Assembly: GCA_012295275.1 (NCBI GenBank)
Contig: CM022679.1
Location: 21,954,110 to 22,018,109 of the forward strand
Reading direction: 5' to 3'
DNA from: Chrysomallon squamiferum
Lineage: Eukaryota > Mollusca > Gastropoda > Neomphalida > Peltospiridae
DNA: 64,000 nucleotides
The number at the start of each line of letters is the position of its first letter. The stretch's first letter is position 1. The position numbers and the translations under genes were made by a program. The notes below the pieces were generated by a model. The model saw nothing but the letters and a program-made list of their open reading frames with translations. It did no database searches and was not told where the DNA came from. This document shows, piece by piece, positions 1 through 16,776 of the stretch.

Positions 1-3727
<3,727 letters not shown>

Positions 3728-4330
3728 CCTCGAAAAAGTGCATGACCAGTGGTGTTTACCAAGTCAAAATCTCTTATATTTACATGATCAGAGTCATTTA
3801 TGTTTACGAGGTCAGAGCCATTTATGTTTACTAGTCCAAGGTCACTTATGTTTACCAGTCCAAAGTCACGTATATTTACGAGGCCAAAGTCAATTATGTT
3901 CACCAGTTCAAAGTTGTTTATGTTTACCAGGTCAAATCAGTTATATTTACCAGGTCAAATCAGTTATATTTACCAGGTCAAATCAGTTATGTTTACCAGG
4001 TCAAATCAGTTATGTTTACCAGTCCAAAGTCACGTATATTTACGAGGCCAAAGTCAATTATGTTCACCAGTTCAAAGTTGTTTATGTTTACCAGGTCAAA
4101 TCAGTTATATTTACCAGGTCAACTCAGTTATGTTTACCAGGTCAAATCAGTTATGTTTACCAGGTCAAATCAGTTATATTTACTAGTCCAAAGTCTCTAA
4201 TTTTTTCCAGACCAAAGTCAGTAATGTTTACAAGTTCAAAGTCCGTTAGGTTTACGTTCCAACATCACTTATGTTTTATGTTTATCTGTACAAAGTCACT
4301 TTTGTTTACCAGTTTACAGTTTCTGGAGGA
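3728..4330. repeat. 23-24 bp minisatellite, about 25 units
   Basis: Variants of TTATGTTTACCAGGTCAAA repeat every 23 or 24 bases. A block of seven units (164 bases) is itself duplicated, as the segment from 3851 recurs from 4015. The 24-base units produce eight-residue periodic open frames on both strands. These frames are repeat by-products, not genes. Confidence 0.85.
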
Positions 4331-5558
4331 ACGTGACGGCTGACTTGCACTGGATCACGATCACTAAGATAACGTATCATCACTTAGATCAAAATCAATT
4401 AGAAATGATGAGATAATCGATTTCCTCTAAATCAAAGTCTTCACCGAGGAAGGTGATCGCCGATATTTCTTGGGTCAAAAAAATCGATAAGGAACTGCCT
4501 GGTCACTTACCAACTCAAGGTTACCAAGGAAGTGAAGGGTAATTTTTTTTCTTCTTTTTTTTTTTTTGGTTTAACCATATCACGATAACTAAATTAGTGA
4601 ATATTCCTTGGCATTGTATAAGAAAGTATTAGCAACGTGAAAGTTACGCGATTAATTCAGTTAAATGACAGATGGTTCGAGAAAAGCGAAATCTCTAAAA
4701 TTTCGTAATATTAACCGACAAAAAAAAATAAACAAAAAAAAAATTTAAAAAAAAGAAAAGAAAAAAAGAAAATGAACTAAGATCATGGAAATTATCTTTC
4801 CCTTGTCATGTTCTTTCTTTAATTGCTTCAACCCAACTGATTAAATCGTGTAGAGAAATCAGAAGCTTTGAATAAAGGTCAATTCTATGACGTTAATGAT
4901 CGCCATTATTTCCCTGAGTCAAAGTAAATAGGTCAGTGGTTTGCTTAGTAAATTAAAAACTGATATGATTCATCGCCGAACTCAAGTCTGAGGTTTCAGT
5001 GTAAACGTTCTATTGATTAAAATAACATTGTGCAATGAACGTCCAAGGATTAAATTTATTCTTTTAAATTTTTTTTTTATTATTATTATTTCGTTTCGTT
5101 TTTTTCTTTTAATTTGATTTAGATAAGTTAAATGATCTGGTAGGAAAATTTTAGTTGTTTTAGTTTACATTTTTCATTAATTTTTGTAAATAAAGCTAGG
5201 AAAAAGTTTTAATTTCTTGAGATTAAATCGTTTTCGTTTATTTTATTTTCTGTGTGGTTAGTGTTGTTTTGTTTTGTTTTGTATTTGTGGGGGGCTTTTT
5301 TTTTTTTTTTTTTTTTTTTTTTTGTTGTTGTCCTTTTTGTTGCTACTCATGAGTTTATTACTGTTATTGTTTCGTTTTGTTTTGTTTTGTAAACGTTACT
5401 CATTATTGAATATATAATTACTTTTTCGTCAGTCACTTAATTCCAAATAAACGAATGTTTGTTAAACAAGACTTCAGTACATGTATTTTATACTGTAGTA
5501 ACCGTTACAATGTAGCAAACCCATTTTTTGTAATAATATTATGAAATAAGAAACCTAC
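4331..5558. other. AT-rich stretch, no supported gene
   Basis: The first 200 bases look like decayed relatives of the neighbouring minisatellite (recurrent GATCA and GTCAAA steps). Poly-A/T tracts lie at 4,548-4,566, 4,720-4,760 and 5,297-5,323. Confidence 0.5.
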
Positions 5559-6665
<1,107 letters not shown>

Positions 6666-6672
6666 TGTGTGT

Positions 6673-6725
<53 letters not shown>

Positions 6726-7002
6726 CTTTACACTGCTCCCGCTATTGTCATTCGTATCGTGTGCAACAATGTTACTTACGTCGAAGACGTCATAGCTGAC
6801 GTTAGGTCATTTTAATTACGTTTTTATAAGGTAGATTAATGTTTCTTTGAAAAGACTGCCGCCGTGTCTTTGTGACCTGAATTAATTACTAATAAATTAC
6901 CTGTGATCAATAATCCTGAACCAGGTTGTCGCATTCAGCAGTAAACAAAGATGTTGATCATCTTATTCTTCTTTGTTGTTGTTGTTGTGGATCGTTTCTG
7001 GT

Positions 7003-7036
<34 letters not shown>

Positions 7037-7163
7037 GTTGTTGTTTTGTTTTTGCTTTTTTGTTGATAAAGTTCAGTTCAATGAGTAATTAATAAATGCG
7101 TTTTTCATCAAGTATTGTAGAAAATAAAACTGTAATGGCATTTATATATGATCCTGAAATATA

Positions 7164-7209
<46 letters not shown>

Positions 7210-7350
7210 TGTGTGTGTAGTATGTGTGTGTATGTGTGTATTTGCCTTTTATATACTATTACTGAGTAATATGTGTGATACTGAATAAATATTATTCTGA
7301 GTAATATATGTCATTCTGCATATGTGTGTGTGTATTGTGTACGCACGCGT
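6666..7350. repeat. Series of (GT)n microsatellites
   Basis: (GT)n at 6,666-6,724, 7,007-7,035 and 7,166-7,241, then a mixed GT/GC run with GCGTGCGCGCG around 7,322-7,358. The spacers between them hold no recognised gene. Confidence 0.9.
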
Positions 7351-7794
7351 GCGCGCGTTCATTTATATATTATTTTGAATAGTGTGCGTGATCCTGAACA
7401 TATTATGTTATTTTAAGTAAAACGAATCCGCTGTTTAGATATGAAATACAACACCTGCGGTCGGATGACAAAACTGTTCAGAATTCCCGTAAGTCTGAAA
7501 AATAATTTTCAATAAAATTAATACAGTTTTTACAAAGCATTTTGTTTTTCTTCCTAGTCCTTCCGTTCTTAGTATAGGTAACATGTCAGTAACAGGTGAT
7601 GACAATGTGTGCATCCAACCATGGATATTATTTGAAACAATATACGTTGCGATCGTCAAATAAGTTTTTTGCCAATGACACAAATTGTGATTGCGACCTA
7701 ATTTTTCTTGGCAAAGACTAAATATTGTTATAGATATGTCAACAGCTGTCTCTCCATTGATATAAAAACAAAATATACGTAAATAAGTGAATAA

Positions 7795-7797
<3 letters not shown>

Positions 7798-7832
<35 letters not shown>

Positions 7833-7947
7833 ATCCAAAAACTCTAAAAAAAACAATTAACATAAAATAAAATAATCGTAGCAAAAGAAAAAGAATAAAT
7901 ATATGCTTAATATAATAAGAACAATAATAATTACAGCAACAACAACA

Positions 7948-8011
<64 letters not shown>

Positions 8012-8053
8012 TGATAATAATTATGATAATAATAATAATAAATAATAATAATA
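7798..8053. repeat. (AT)n and (AAT)n microsatellites
   Basis: (AT)n at 7,798-7,827. Near-perfect (AAT)n at 7,949-8,008, with a decayed extension to 8,053. Confidence 0.95.
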
Positions 8054-8279
8054 ACCACATGAAGAAACGCATCAATTGATTTTCGGTTATTCTGGGAACT
8101 CTTCGCAAGAGTTTAAATCACAGAGATGTCTAACACAGGAAACAAAATTCATCTGCTTCAGTGACTCCATCAGTCGAGGCACCTCTCTGTCTGCGAGTTA
8201 TTTTTCTGTTTCTCTAGTAATCAAGTTATCTTGTACTTGTCAAACCGTTAATGTCAAGCTTAAGAAAAGAGCTGAATCC

Positions 8280-8480
8280 TAAATTAAATCATAGCGCGTG
8301 AACGCCTCTTTTGTACGGCGTTTGTCGTCAAGGATACCTACACGCGTTGATGACGTAATCTGAACCCGAGCACTGCTGACGACGTTATTTGACGCGTTCT
8401 GACGTCATAAAGCAAGAAAACTGAAGACACTGCGATGGTTGGAAGTGTTAAGGTGACGATGGCGACAGATTGCCGCAAAG
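8280..8480. promoter_or_regulatory. CRE-rich island
   Basis: TGACGTAA (8,351-8,358), TGACGACGTTA (8,377-8,387) and the full CRE TGACGTCA (8,400-8,407) lie together with two ACGCGT sites (8,342-8,347 and 8,392-8,397). This is CpG-containing, non-repetitive DNA amid repeats. A regulatory role is inferred. Confidence 0.3.
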
Positions 8481-8674
8481 AACACTTTCCTTGGTAGCTT
8501 TTCCAGGACTGTGTAATTCAGTGTAACAGTGACTGTGATTACGCCTCCACGTTTTTTTTATTTACCTCTTGACTTACAAAGCTGCAAGTACGTAAAACAG
8601 AGAGGAGATCAAAAACCTGTCCAGGATCAACCAAGTGTAAATGAAATTACACTGGTGTGAATATAGATCTCAGT

Positions 8675-8983
8675 TTATCTGTCTGTCTGTCTATCTATCT
8701 GTCTATCTTTCTGTCTATCTTTCTGTCTATCTGTCTATCTATCTATCAGTCTATCTATCTATCCACCTATAAATCTATTTATCTTTCTGTCTGTCTATAA
8801 ATGTGTCTATTGCTCTCTCTTTTTTTCTTTCCTTTTCTTTCTGTGTCTGTCGCTCTTTCTCTATCTCTGTCTCTTTCTGTCTATTTAATCATCTACCTAT
8901 CTGTCTATCTCTGTATATGTCTGTTTATTTGTCCTTTTTGAATCTTTTTCCCTCTAATGGCTCACTCTTTCTGTCTTTGTCTC

Positions 8984-9071
<88 letters not shown>

Positions 9072-9146
9072 TGAACACACACACACACATGAACACACAC
9101 ACACGAAAACACACACATGAACACACACAAACGAACACACACACAT
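8675..9146. repeat. Compound CTGT/CTAT, (TC)n and (CA)n array
   Basis: Imperfect CTGT/CTAT tetranucleotides (8,675-8,930), then (TC)n (8,989-9,048), then (CA)n with ATGAACA interruptions to 9,146. Confidence 0.95.
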
Positions 9147-11958
9147 AATCGCGCTCTGCAATATGTCTAACAAAACTAGCAAATCGCAAAAAAAAAAATC
9201 TACAGACACATTATTCTTTGTCTTATTTTCTCCAGAGCACTGATCTCTCGTTCATCATAAATCTACATGCCGACACGATTTTCCCTTTTCACTGAAATAA
9301 TCTCTCATTGAGAACAGTGAAAATAAATCCTACGGTTCGGCGTTTTTTGACTTAATCATTTGGGACAAGACAAAGACAAGGACGTGTATGTCGTCAAAGA
9401 TCATAGACAGTGCACTTCCTGGTCATCAGTTATCTACGTGTGTTATAATATCGAGTAGAGAGACAAATGATTATCGATTAAAAAAAAAAAAAAAAAAAAA
9501 AAATTGAACAATGAGTCATAAATCTTGAATGAAACAAACACAAGGTGAATGAATGACATATGTCTGAGTAGATACCGATGTCATTAATGTAATTTTGTAG
9601 TAATTTGTTTAAGTTAATTTTTTGAAAAATCATTTGTGTAAATTATGTATGTCTTTCATTATTGTTTTATTTATTTTTTATTATTATAATTATTATTATT
9701 TTACTACTGCTATTTTTATTTATTTATTTATTTATTTATTTAACCCTTTCTTCTTGTTTTTCCTACTGTTCAAAGTAAATAGATTCTTTTTAATGTAATA
9801 TTATCCCTTATTTGTGTTCCACTTCGTGATTTTTTGTTTTTTTATTATTATTATTCTTTTCTATTCTATTTTTTTCCATTATTATTTTTTTTTTTTTTTT
9901 GTGTTTTTTTATTTCGTTAATAATAAAGCTTATCTTCGTATCTTGATTCACGTCGAATGAGTTGCGCTTCAATAAGGCGGAAATTATAACACAACATTTG
10001 CGCGTTATTTCACTGGCTGGTTTTAATCGTTTTTTCCACTTCATAAACCTGTTGATTAACAGCAGTCTGTTTGTCGAGGAACATGTAATAATTAACAGTG
10101 TTATGTTTGTTTTTTTCGTTTCATTTAACACACAGTGTTACTGACTTCTTCATCAGAAACGAAACTAATCAGAGAGAATCTTGATAAACATTTTAAAATA
10201 ATAAAACTTGCTGCACGCAATACCGGAAGCCGCTCAGCATGATCCCACAATGCAACACGCTTAGGCCGGCGAGAATGAAATAATCATTTCACGAAATTTA
10301 ACAGTATTTAATATTCCCTTTAGAATTTTATCTATATAGTCTACAGAAAATTAGCAAATGCAGTGATAATTATTTATTTGTTACTTGTTCGTAGTAATTT
10401 GTTTTCTTTAAGGCGCTCAAGAACGGTATGATATTTGAAAACGATTTGGTGTCTTGTTTCAAAATACAAAATATTGAAAACGAAATAAATTATCAATTAT
10501 GTTTTAGAAGAACAAGAAGAAAAATTATAATAAAGATGAGAAAAATTATCAGTAAGTATAAAAATCTTATCTTTATTATTATTAGTTTTATTTCTTCTTC
10601 TTCGTTTTTCTTTTTTTCATTTTTCCCAGCTTTAGTTTCTTCTGTCCTTCACTAATCTCAGTAATTAATTTTCTACTCAGTTTAAGTTGTAAATGAAAAT
10701 AGATTCAAATAGTAGAAATAAATATTATAAATTGAAAGTTTAAAATCTAGTTTTCTAATTTTATTTACTTTAATACTTCTTATTATTTTCTGAAATCGGG
10801 CAGACAAAAGCAAAACAAAGAAAAAAGAAGATTTAAAACTATATTAAATTTATTAAAAATTATAATTATATATATATATACATTTTATATATACGTGTTA
10901 TATATATGCACATTTTATAAGGTGATTATTAGAACGGAAATATATGTAAATTCAAAAGGCTTTTTTAAATTAAAGCATATGAATGATATAGTTTTATATA
11001 TGTAAGTATATAATTAGGTTTATAGGTATATATAAATAAAAAAAATTAATATATTATTATTCAATGAGTTACTCCTTCATCAGCCTTTTCATACGACACA
11101 TATTTCCATATATGGATATTTTATTTCCAGATAACTACATTCATATCTTGCATTATTAATTAAAGCTTATAACCTCTCGAGTTATATTTAATACAACATA
11201 AACTCTGAGTGATATTAAAGTCTTTATTTCGTTATAAAAATAATTATTTCTGGTAAGAGTTTACTTCGGTTTCCGCGACCAGAATGATCGCGATTAAGTT
11301 TTGAACAAAGAAAGCCTTTGAAAAACTGTCTTTATCGTCAGTTTATTTCTGATATTAAAAACCATTTCCATGAATCGAGGCATCTACAACCGTTCCTCGT
11401 TTTTTTAATGGTATTAAAATATCTCATTGTAATAGCGTTTAATAGCTATTGTACGATTATGTTATTTTTACATATTGCTGTTTTTAGGATGTTTTGTTCA
11501 TAATTTTATTTTCGTCGCCTCACCCAAATTTCACTTGATCAGTAGGTCATTATTTCATGACAACAATTTTGTTTTGCTATTTTAAGCGAAATGAATTTCT
11601 AATGGGCTTCTTTTTCGAAAGTTCAGTTTCGAAAATAGCATATTAATGTAATTGCTATGTTATTTTTATACGGACTAATTAGAAGGATTTCAATTCTCTT
11701 CTGCACTTTTGATGTTTCTAATGGATGACGTCATAAAGAGAAGTATGATATTTTTGTTATTTCATTTGTTCTTTCTGTTTCGATTTTAATTAACTGGTGT
11801 TATAATTAAATTAATGTTTTAGAATTCTTAGTCACTTTTATTACTTTTATGTCTGCTTTTTTATCTATAAAGACATCTATTCTATATGTCTGCTTATCTA
11901 TGTACATATGAAAAAGTATGTAAGTATGTATATGACGAAAGATTGATGATAGAGAGAG

Positions 11959-11961
<3 letters not shown>
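9147..11961. other. AT-rich stretch, no supported gene
   Basis: Poly-A at 9,481-9,502, TTTA steps at 9,716-9,742, and a TA-rich zone with ATATAT runs at 10,860-11,050. CRE TGACGTCA occurs at 11,726-11,733. No domain-bearing frame. Confidence 0.5.

Positions 11962-12036
<75 letters not shown>
11962..12036. repeat. (GA)n microsatellite
   Basis: About 37 GA units. Confidence 0.98.
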
Positions 12037-12039
<3 letters not shown>

Positions 12040-12369
12040 CTTTTTATATGTATATTCCAGAGGGTTTTTATTATTTTATTATTTTTACTTTCTAGACAAG
12101 TCACTGGAAGGTTTAACATGCCTCATTGGCTCTGGTCACTTGACTTTTACACATCGTAGGCGTAGTCTCGAAAATCCCATAGTTCAGACAAGCTTTGGAT
12201 GTCATCGAGACTTCATATTCAGAGTTATCATTCTTGTTAAGACAGACATGTTCAATCCAGCCAGTCTCATGTGTCACTTGTGCACTTCTTATTGGCCTAC
12301 TTAGTGTATTTTTCTTGTTTTCACTGTAATTGTTTTTGTTGGCATCTCCAAAAGTTAATATGTACTTTT

Positions 12370-12800
12370 GCTTTGTTTACCTCCTTCTCTCTGTATCCCT
12401 CTCCTTATTGATATATGTCTGTCCGTCTGTCTCTCTCTCTCTCTCTCACTCTATCTTTTATCTCACCTTTCTTTATTTTTCTGAAATATTCTTCTCTCTT
12501 TTCCTCTCTGTCTTTCTCTCTCGCCTTTATGTCTCTATCAGATTATCTTATCTCTCGCTTTCAGTTTCATTTATATTTTTCCGTTCTACATATACATCAC
12601 TCGTTCTCCTCGCGTTCTCTTCTCTTCTCTCACTCTTTCTTTCTCCATCTCTCTCTCTCAGTCTCATTTATGTTTTTCCCTCATTTGTTCCATATTTTTT
12701 CATAATTTTTGCCCATTCTTTTCTCTTCTCTCTTTCATTTCTTTCTCCTTCTGTCGCTTCTTTATTTCTCGCTGAGATTATCTTCTCTCCATCTTTGTGT
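12370..12800. repeat. Pyrimidine-rich stretch
   Basis: The + strand is dominated by C and T with decayed TC repeats. The long open frames across it are Ser/Leu/Phe-rich artefacts of this composition. Confidence 0.7.
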
Positions 12801-13001
12801 CAAGTATTTTTAGATATCGTTCCAATTATAACATTTTTAGTTTAACATTTTTTAAATATTTATACAATACTGAGTTGTACACTGTGATAAACAGAACAGA
12901 GGACATCAACTCACTATACACAGCTAAAGTCTGGATACTGTAAATGCAGGGAACTGCGTTTATTTATTTTGAATTTAAAATAATAAATAAATAAATTTAT
13001 A

Positions 13002-13074
<73 letters not shown>

Positions 13075-13210
13075 TTAAAATAAATAAATAAATATTCCAA
13101 GGGAATTACAAATCTCTTATTTATTAGAGAACAGAAAATTACAATCAGCGAAAATTATAACATCGTAAACAATAAAATACACATTTGCAACACAGGTTAA
13201 AAAATAATAA

Positions 13211-13293
<83 letters not shown>
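13002..13293. repeat. (AAT)n and (TAG)n microsatellites
   Basis: (AAT)n at 13,002-13,072, AAAT/AAT steps from 13,203, and (TAG)n at 13,242-13,293. Confidence 0.95.
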
Positions 13294-13432
13294 TGTTGTA
13301 ATAATAATAAAAGTAATAATTACTTCAAGGGCAACAACTGCTGTAAGCTGTTATAAGCACATAGTTTATAGGAGTAGCTTCCCTTCAGTGTTTAACATAT
13401 GTTTAATAATTATTTATCAGTATTAAACCTGC

Positions 13433-13784
13433 ATGGCCGTAACTACACTGAGGCTAATGAGGCAAATCCCTCACAGGGAAAATGACGAATTTCTTTTTTC
13501 TTTCTGTTTTTTTTTTTTTTTTATTATTTTATTTTAGTATAATGATTTTTTTTTTTTTTTTTTTTTTTTTATTCTAAGGTCTTATTTAAAAATATATAAA
13601 AAGATAAATCTCTCTTCCGACAGAAACGGTATCCACTGAAAGAATTCGTTTATATCTACGGATATCGTTTGAAGTCTACCGATGAAAGAGATAACTGACT
13701 TAAAAGATACCAGACATCAAACAGGTTTATCGAGCACCTGATGATTTTTTGTCGGATTTCAAAAAAGAGTCTAGTTAAGGCCAT
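13433..13784 (+). mobile_element. Short element with terminal inverted repeats, copy A
   Basis: It begins ATGGCCGTAACTAC and ends GTCTAGTTAAGGCCAT, so the ends form an imperfect terminal inverted repeat. The interior shares several blocks with copy B at 22,027-22,293 in reverse orientation, for example GAGGCAAAT, GACAGAAACG, CGTTTGAAGTCTACCGA and ATAACTGACTT. It has no coding capacity. Long T-runs (13,509-13,570) expand this copy to 352 bp. Its family is unknown to me and target-site duplications are not clear. Confidence 0.65.
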
Positions 13785-14640
13785 AATCGGTAGGTATATT
13801 TGTTCTGCGAGAACTCATCAAAATATCTATTTTAAGGAATGATAGATAACTGAGCGACAAATTGATAAACTAATGACTAGACAGGTCGGAAAGTGTCTCA
13901 GCTGGCGCTTTACGATTATGTAATTCTCATCTGCTTTCCTTCATTCAGCCACAATACATATACACGTATATACATACATATATATATATATAAATACACC
14001 ATCGTTCACATAAACACATGCACACCCACGCACACACACACACACACACGCACCACACACGGTCCCTAAACTAGGAGTGGCCACGGCAGCTTCAAAATTT
14101 AAATCTAAATGTCAAAACAGCGTGATAAAAGTTCAAAAACAAAACAACAACAACAACGACGACAACAACAAAAAACAACATTATGGTGATCTGAAATGAA
14201 AAACCCCATTGATGAGGATAACAGTGGTTAAACACACCTCGTTGCTGTTTAAAAAGGGTCCCCGGTAACATCAAACTTCAAGTCCTCAAAAATGTTGGTC
14301 CGCACTGCACCCAAGTCATATATTACGTATATAAATACAATATCACACTATAACCATACATACCAGACCTTCAAATAATAATATTAGTAATAACTGTGTT
14401 TGTTCGTAATAAATACATGTATATTTATAAAATGTTCAGGGTATGTACGTGACAGCGAGCGTGCTTATTTGCGTATGATACAAGCGAGCAAAAAAAGAAG
14501 CGACATAATATTTAGATGGAAAGACAACTCTTCTTGGTTTTATTTTAGACACGATCAATTCCCTTGATTATTTCACAGGTTTTTTTTTTTTTTGTTTAGT
14601 GGGGGTTTTTTCCACTTATATATGGTAAATATTGTGTGAA

Positions 14641-14691
<51 letters not shown>

Positions 14692-15502
14692 AAAATTTAG
14701 CATAATCATAAATCCGATCTCCCAATTTTTTATTGTTTTCTGATATTTTTATTATTTTTATTGTATTTTTTCGGCTTGTTTTATTCTCTCTCTTTCTCTC
14801 TCGCTCTTTTTTTTTTTTTTTTTTTTTTTTCTTTCGTTATTAAATAGTTCGGTGCACTCTTATTTTTATTTCCTTTTTTTATTATTATTATTTCGTTCTT
14901 TCATCTTTTTCCCCCTTTCATGGTTATTATTGTTATTGTCATATAAAGCCATTTTCTACTGTCTGTTATCAAACTAGTAACTACATTATCAGATGACAAT
15001 AAAGTATTCCTTTGAAGTCGGATCTTATTTCACAGAACATGCAGAGTTTATTACACGATGCATTAAATTCGATTACACCGGTCATATCGGGTGACCATTG
15101 ACAATGATATATGTTTCTGTGGGTGTTTTTTTCTTCTTCTTTTTTTTCTTTTTTTTTTTTTTCTTTGTCTGTTCTTTTTAAAAATTTGATTATTATTTTG
15201 TTTTAACAACAATAATAAAGTGCATGTGTGAGAGCATGTGAGTGTGCGTAAATGTGCATGCGTGCTTGCGCGCATCATTCTTCGTATGTGTTAAACGTGT
15301 CTAATTACCGTAGCTAATTCTTTATTTCTTCTTCTTTTTTTTCTTATTTTTTTTTTTTTCAATTATTATTCATCTTCTAACAGTAATTATAATAATCAGC
15401 TTTACATTAATTGATACTCAATATCATTATTATTTAAATCAGATAAAGAGGTATCGTTTGATGAGGGATGAAAGACCGAACCGTGAGCATCCATCAACAA
15501 AC

Positions 15503-15503
<1 letters not shown>
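13785..15503. other. No supported gene; scattered repeats
   Basis: AT and CA runs at 13,975-14,060, (ATT)n at 14,644-14,690, poly-T at 14,810-14,830. No recognised gene. Confidence 0.5.
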
Positions 15504-15557
<54 letters not shown>

Positions 15558-15587
15558 TTTTTGTTAATTTAAATTAATTATAATATA

Positions 15588-15648
<61 letters not shown>

Positions 15649-15649
15649 T
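15504..15649. repeat. Two (ATT)n microsatellites
   Basis: (ATT)n at 15,504-15,555 and 15,590-15,649, split by a TA-rich spacer. Confidence 0.97.
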
Positions 15650-15782
15650 AATATTTTTATTTTATTATATTATTGATATGTTACAATAAATTAATTTTCA
15701 GTTTGAAAGACTACAACGATTCCGTAGGACTCTCTTGAAATTTCTGTTTTGACACTTACAAGTTTTATAAGAATCACGATAG

Positions 15783-15847
15783 GAAACATTAACCCTGTCA
15801 TTACGTCACACCTTGTCTTTATAATCATCTCCTAATCACGTCATCAT

Positions 15848-15882
<35 letters not shown>

Positions 15883-16070
15883 GACCATCATAAAAATCAC
15901 GTCTTAATTTTTATTTTATTTTTTATTTTTTTTATCTTCCATCACAGTAATGACAGTATGAAACATTTACAACCGTATCGTGCCTCACAATCACTTTGTA
16001 ATCATCATTCAATCACGCCATCATTTTACAGCCATCATATAATCATACACACAATCACCGGGTCTCGCTC
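15783..16070. repeat. Diverged tandem duplication, about 177 bp offset
   Basis: GAAACATTAACCCTGTCATT at 15,783 and its following ATAATCATCTCCTAATCACG correspond to GAAACATTTACAACCGTATC at 15,960 and GTAATCATCATTCAATCACG. Both copies continue with CATCATT, and ACGACCATCATA corresponds to ACAGCCATCATA. A poly-T tract (15,850-15,880) splits the first copy. Confidence 0.55.
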
Positions 16071-16744
16071 GCTCAGTGCCTGTGATCATGAAGTTAATGA
16101 CTACACGCTTTGACTCTTTCTTTGTGTACTAATGATGAAACGATCACCGTTACGTCTGGTCGTAGATTTTCATTTTTTTTTTTTTTTTTTTTTTTTTTTA
16201 CGTCACAAAATTAATTCTGCAAACCATAGAGACCTTTTTAATCTCTGTACGTTATATCTGGTGGTATTTTTTTCTTCTTTTCTTTCTCTTCTTCGTCTAT
16301 ATTTTTTATATATTTTTTTTTTTCTCTCGTCTATGTGTTTTTTCCTTTTTTAATTCTTGTTAATGGTGTTTGTTGCTCTAACACTAGCATATTGTAGATT
16401 AAAGAACGGGAAGCGTACAAGATTTTTCTCTTCCAAAAGAGTTTTAAGAAGAAGGGAGAAATAAAAAATAAATAAAAATAAAAATAAAAAGATCGTCTTT
16501 AATAGGAAGCGACAGGGGTTAAACGGCAGTTTGGGGCAATTAAGCCGTTTTGAAATAAGTGACAAAGATTTCTGTTCGTACTAATTTAGCCTGGAGATCG
16601 GGCCACATCAAACAAGATCAAACGTAGAACGGCTCTTGAAACTCATTTCAGTTCGTCTTTTAATCTCCGTTCTTCTTGTCGCTTTAAACATCGTCATGTT
16701 TGTCAAATGTGCCTCTGGTCTTCATAAAGGGTTCATTTTGTTCA

Positions 16745-16776
<32 letters not shown>

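Noticed and set aside
3738-4343. A 201-residue open frame with repeated LCLPGQ/IFTR units
   Set aside because: It is produced by the 23-24 bp minisatellite; similar periodic frames appear on both strands.
7435-8058. 207-residue minus-strand frame with poly-Tyr
   Set aside because: Caused by the (AAT)n and (AT)n microsatellites.
8803-9209. Open frames on both strands rich in Ser/Leu and Arg/Glu
   Set aside because: Translations of the (TC)n/(CA)n array.
12330-12845. 171-residue Ser/Leu/Phe-rich frame resembling a membrane protein
   Set aside because: The sequence is a decayed pyrimidine tract, which yields such residues in any frame.
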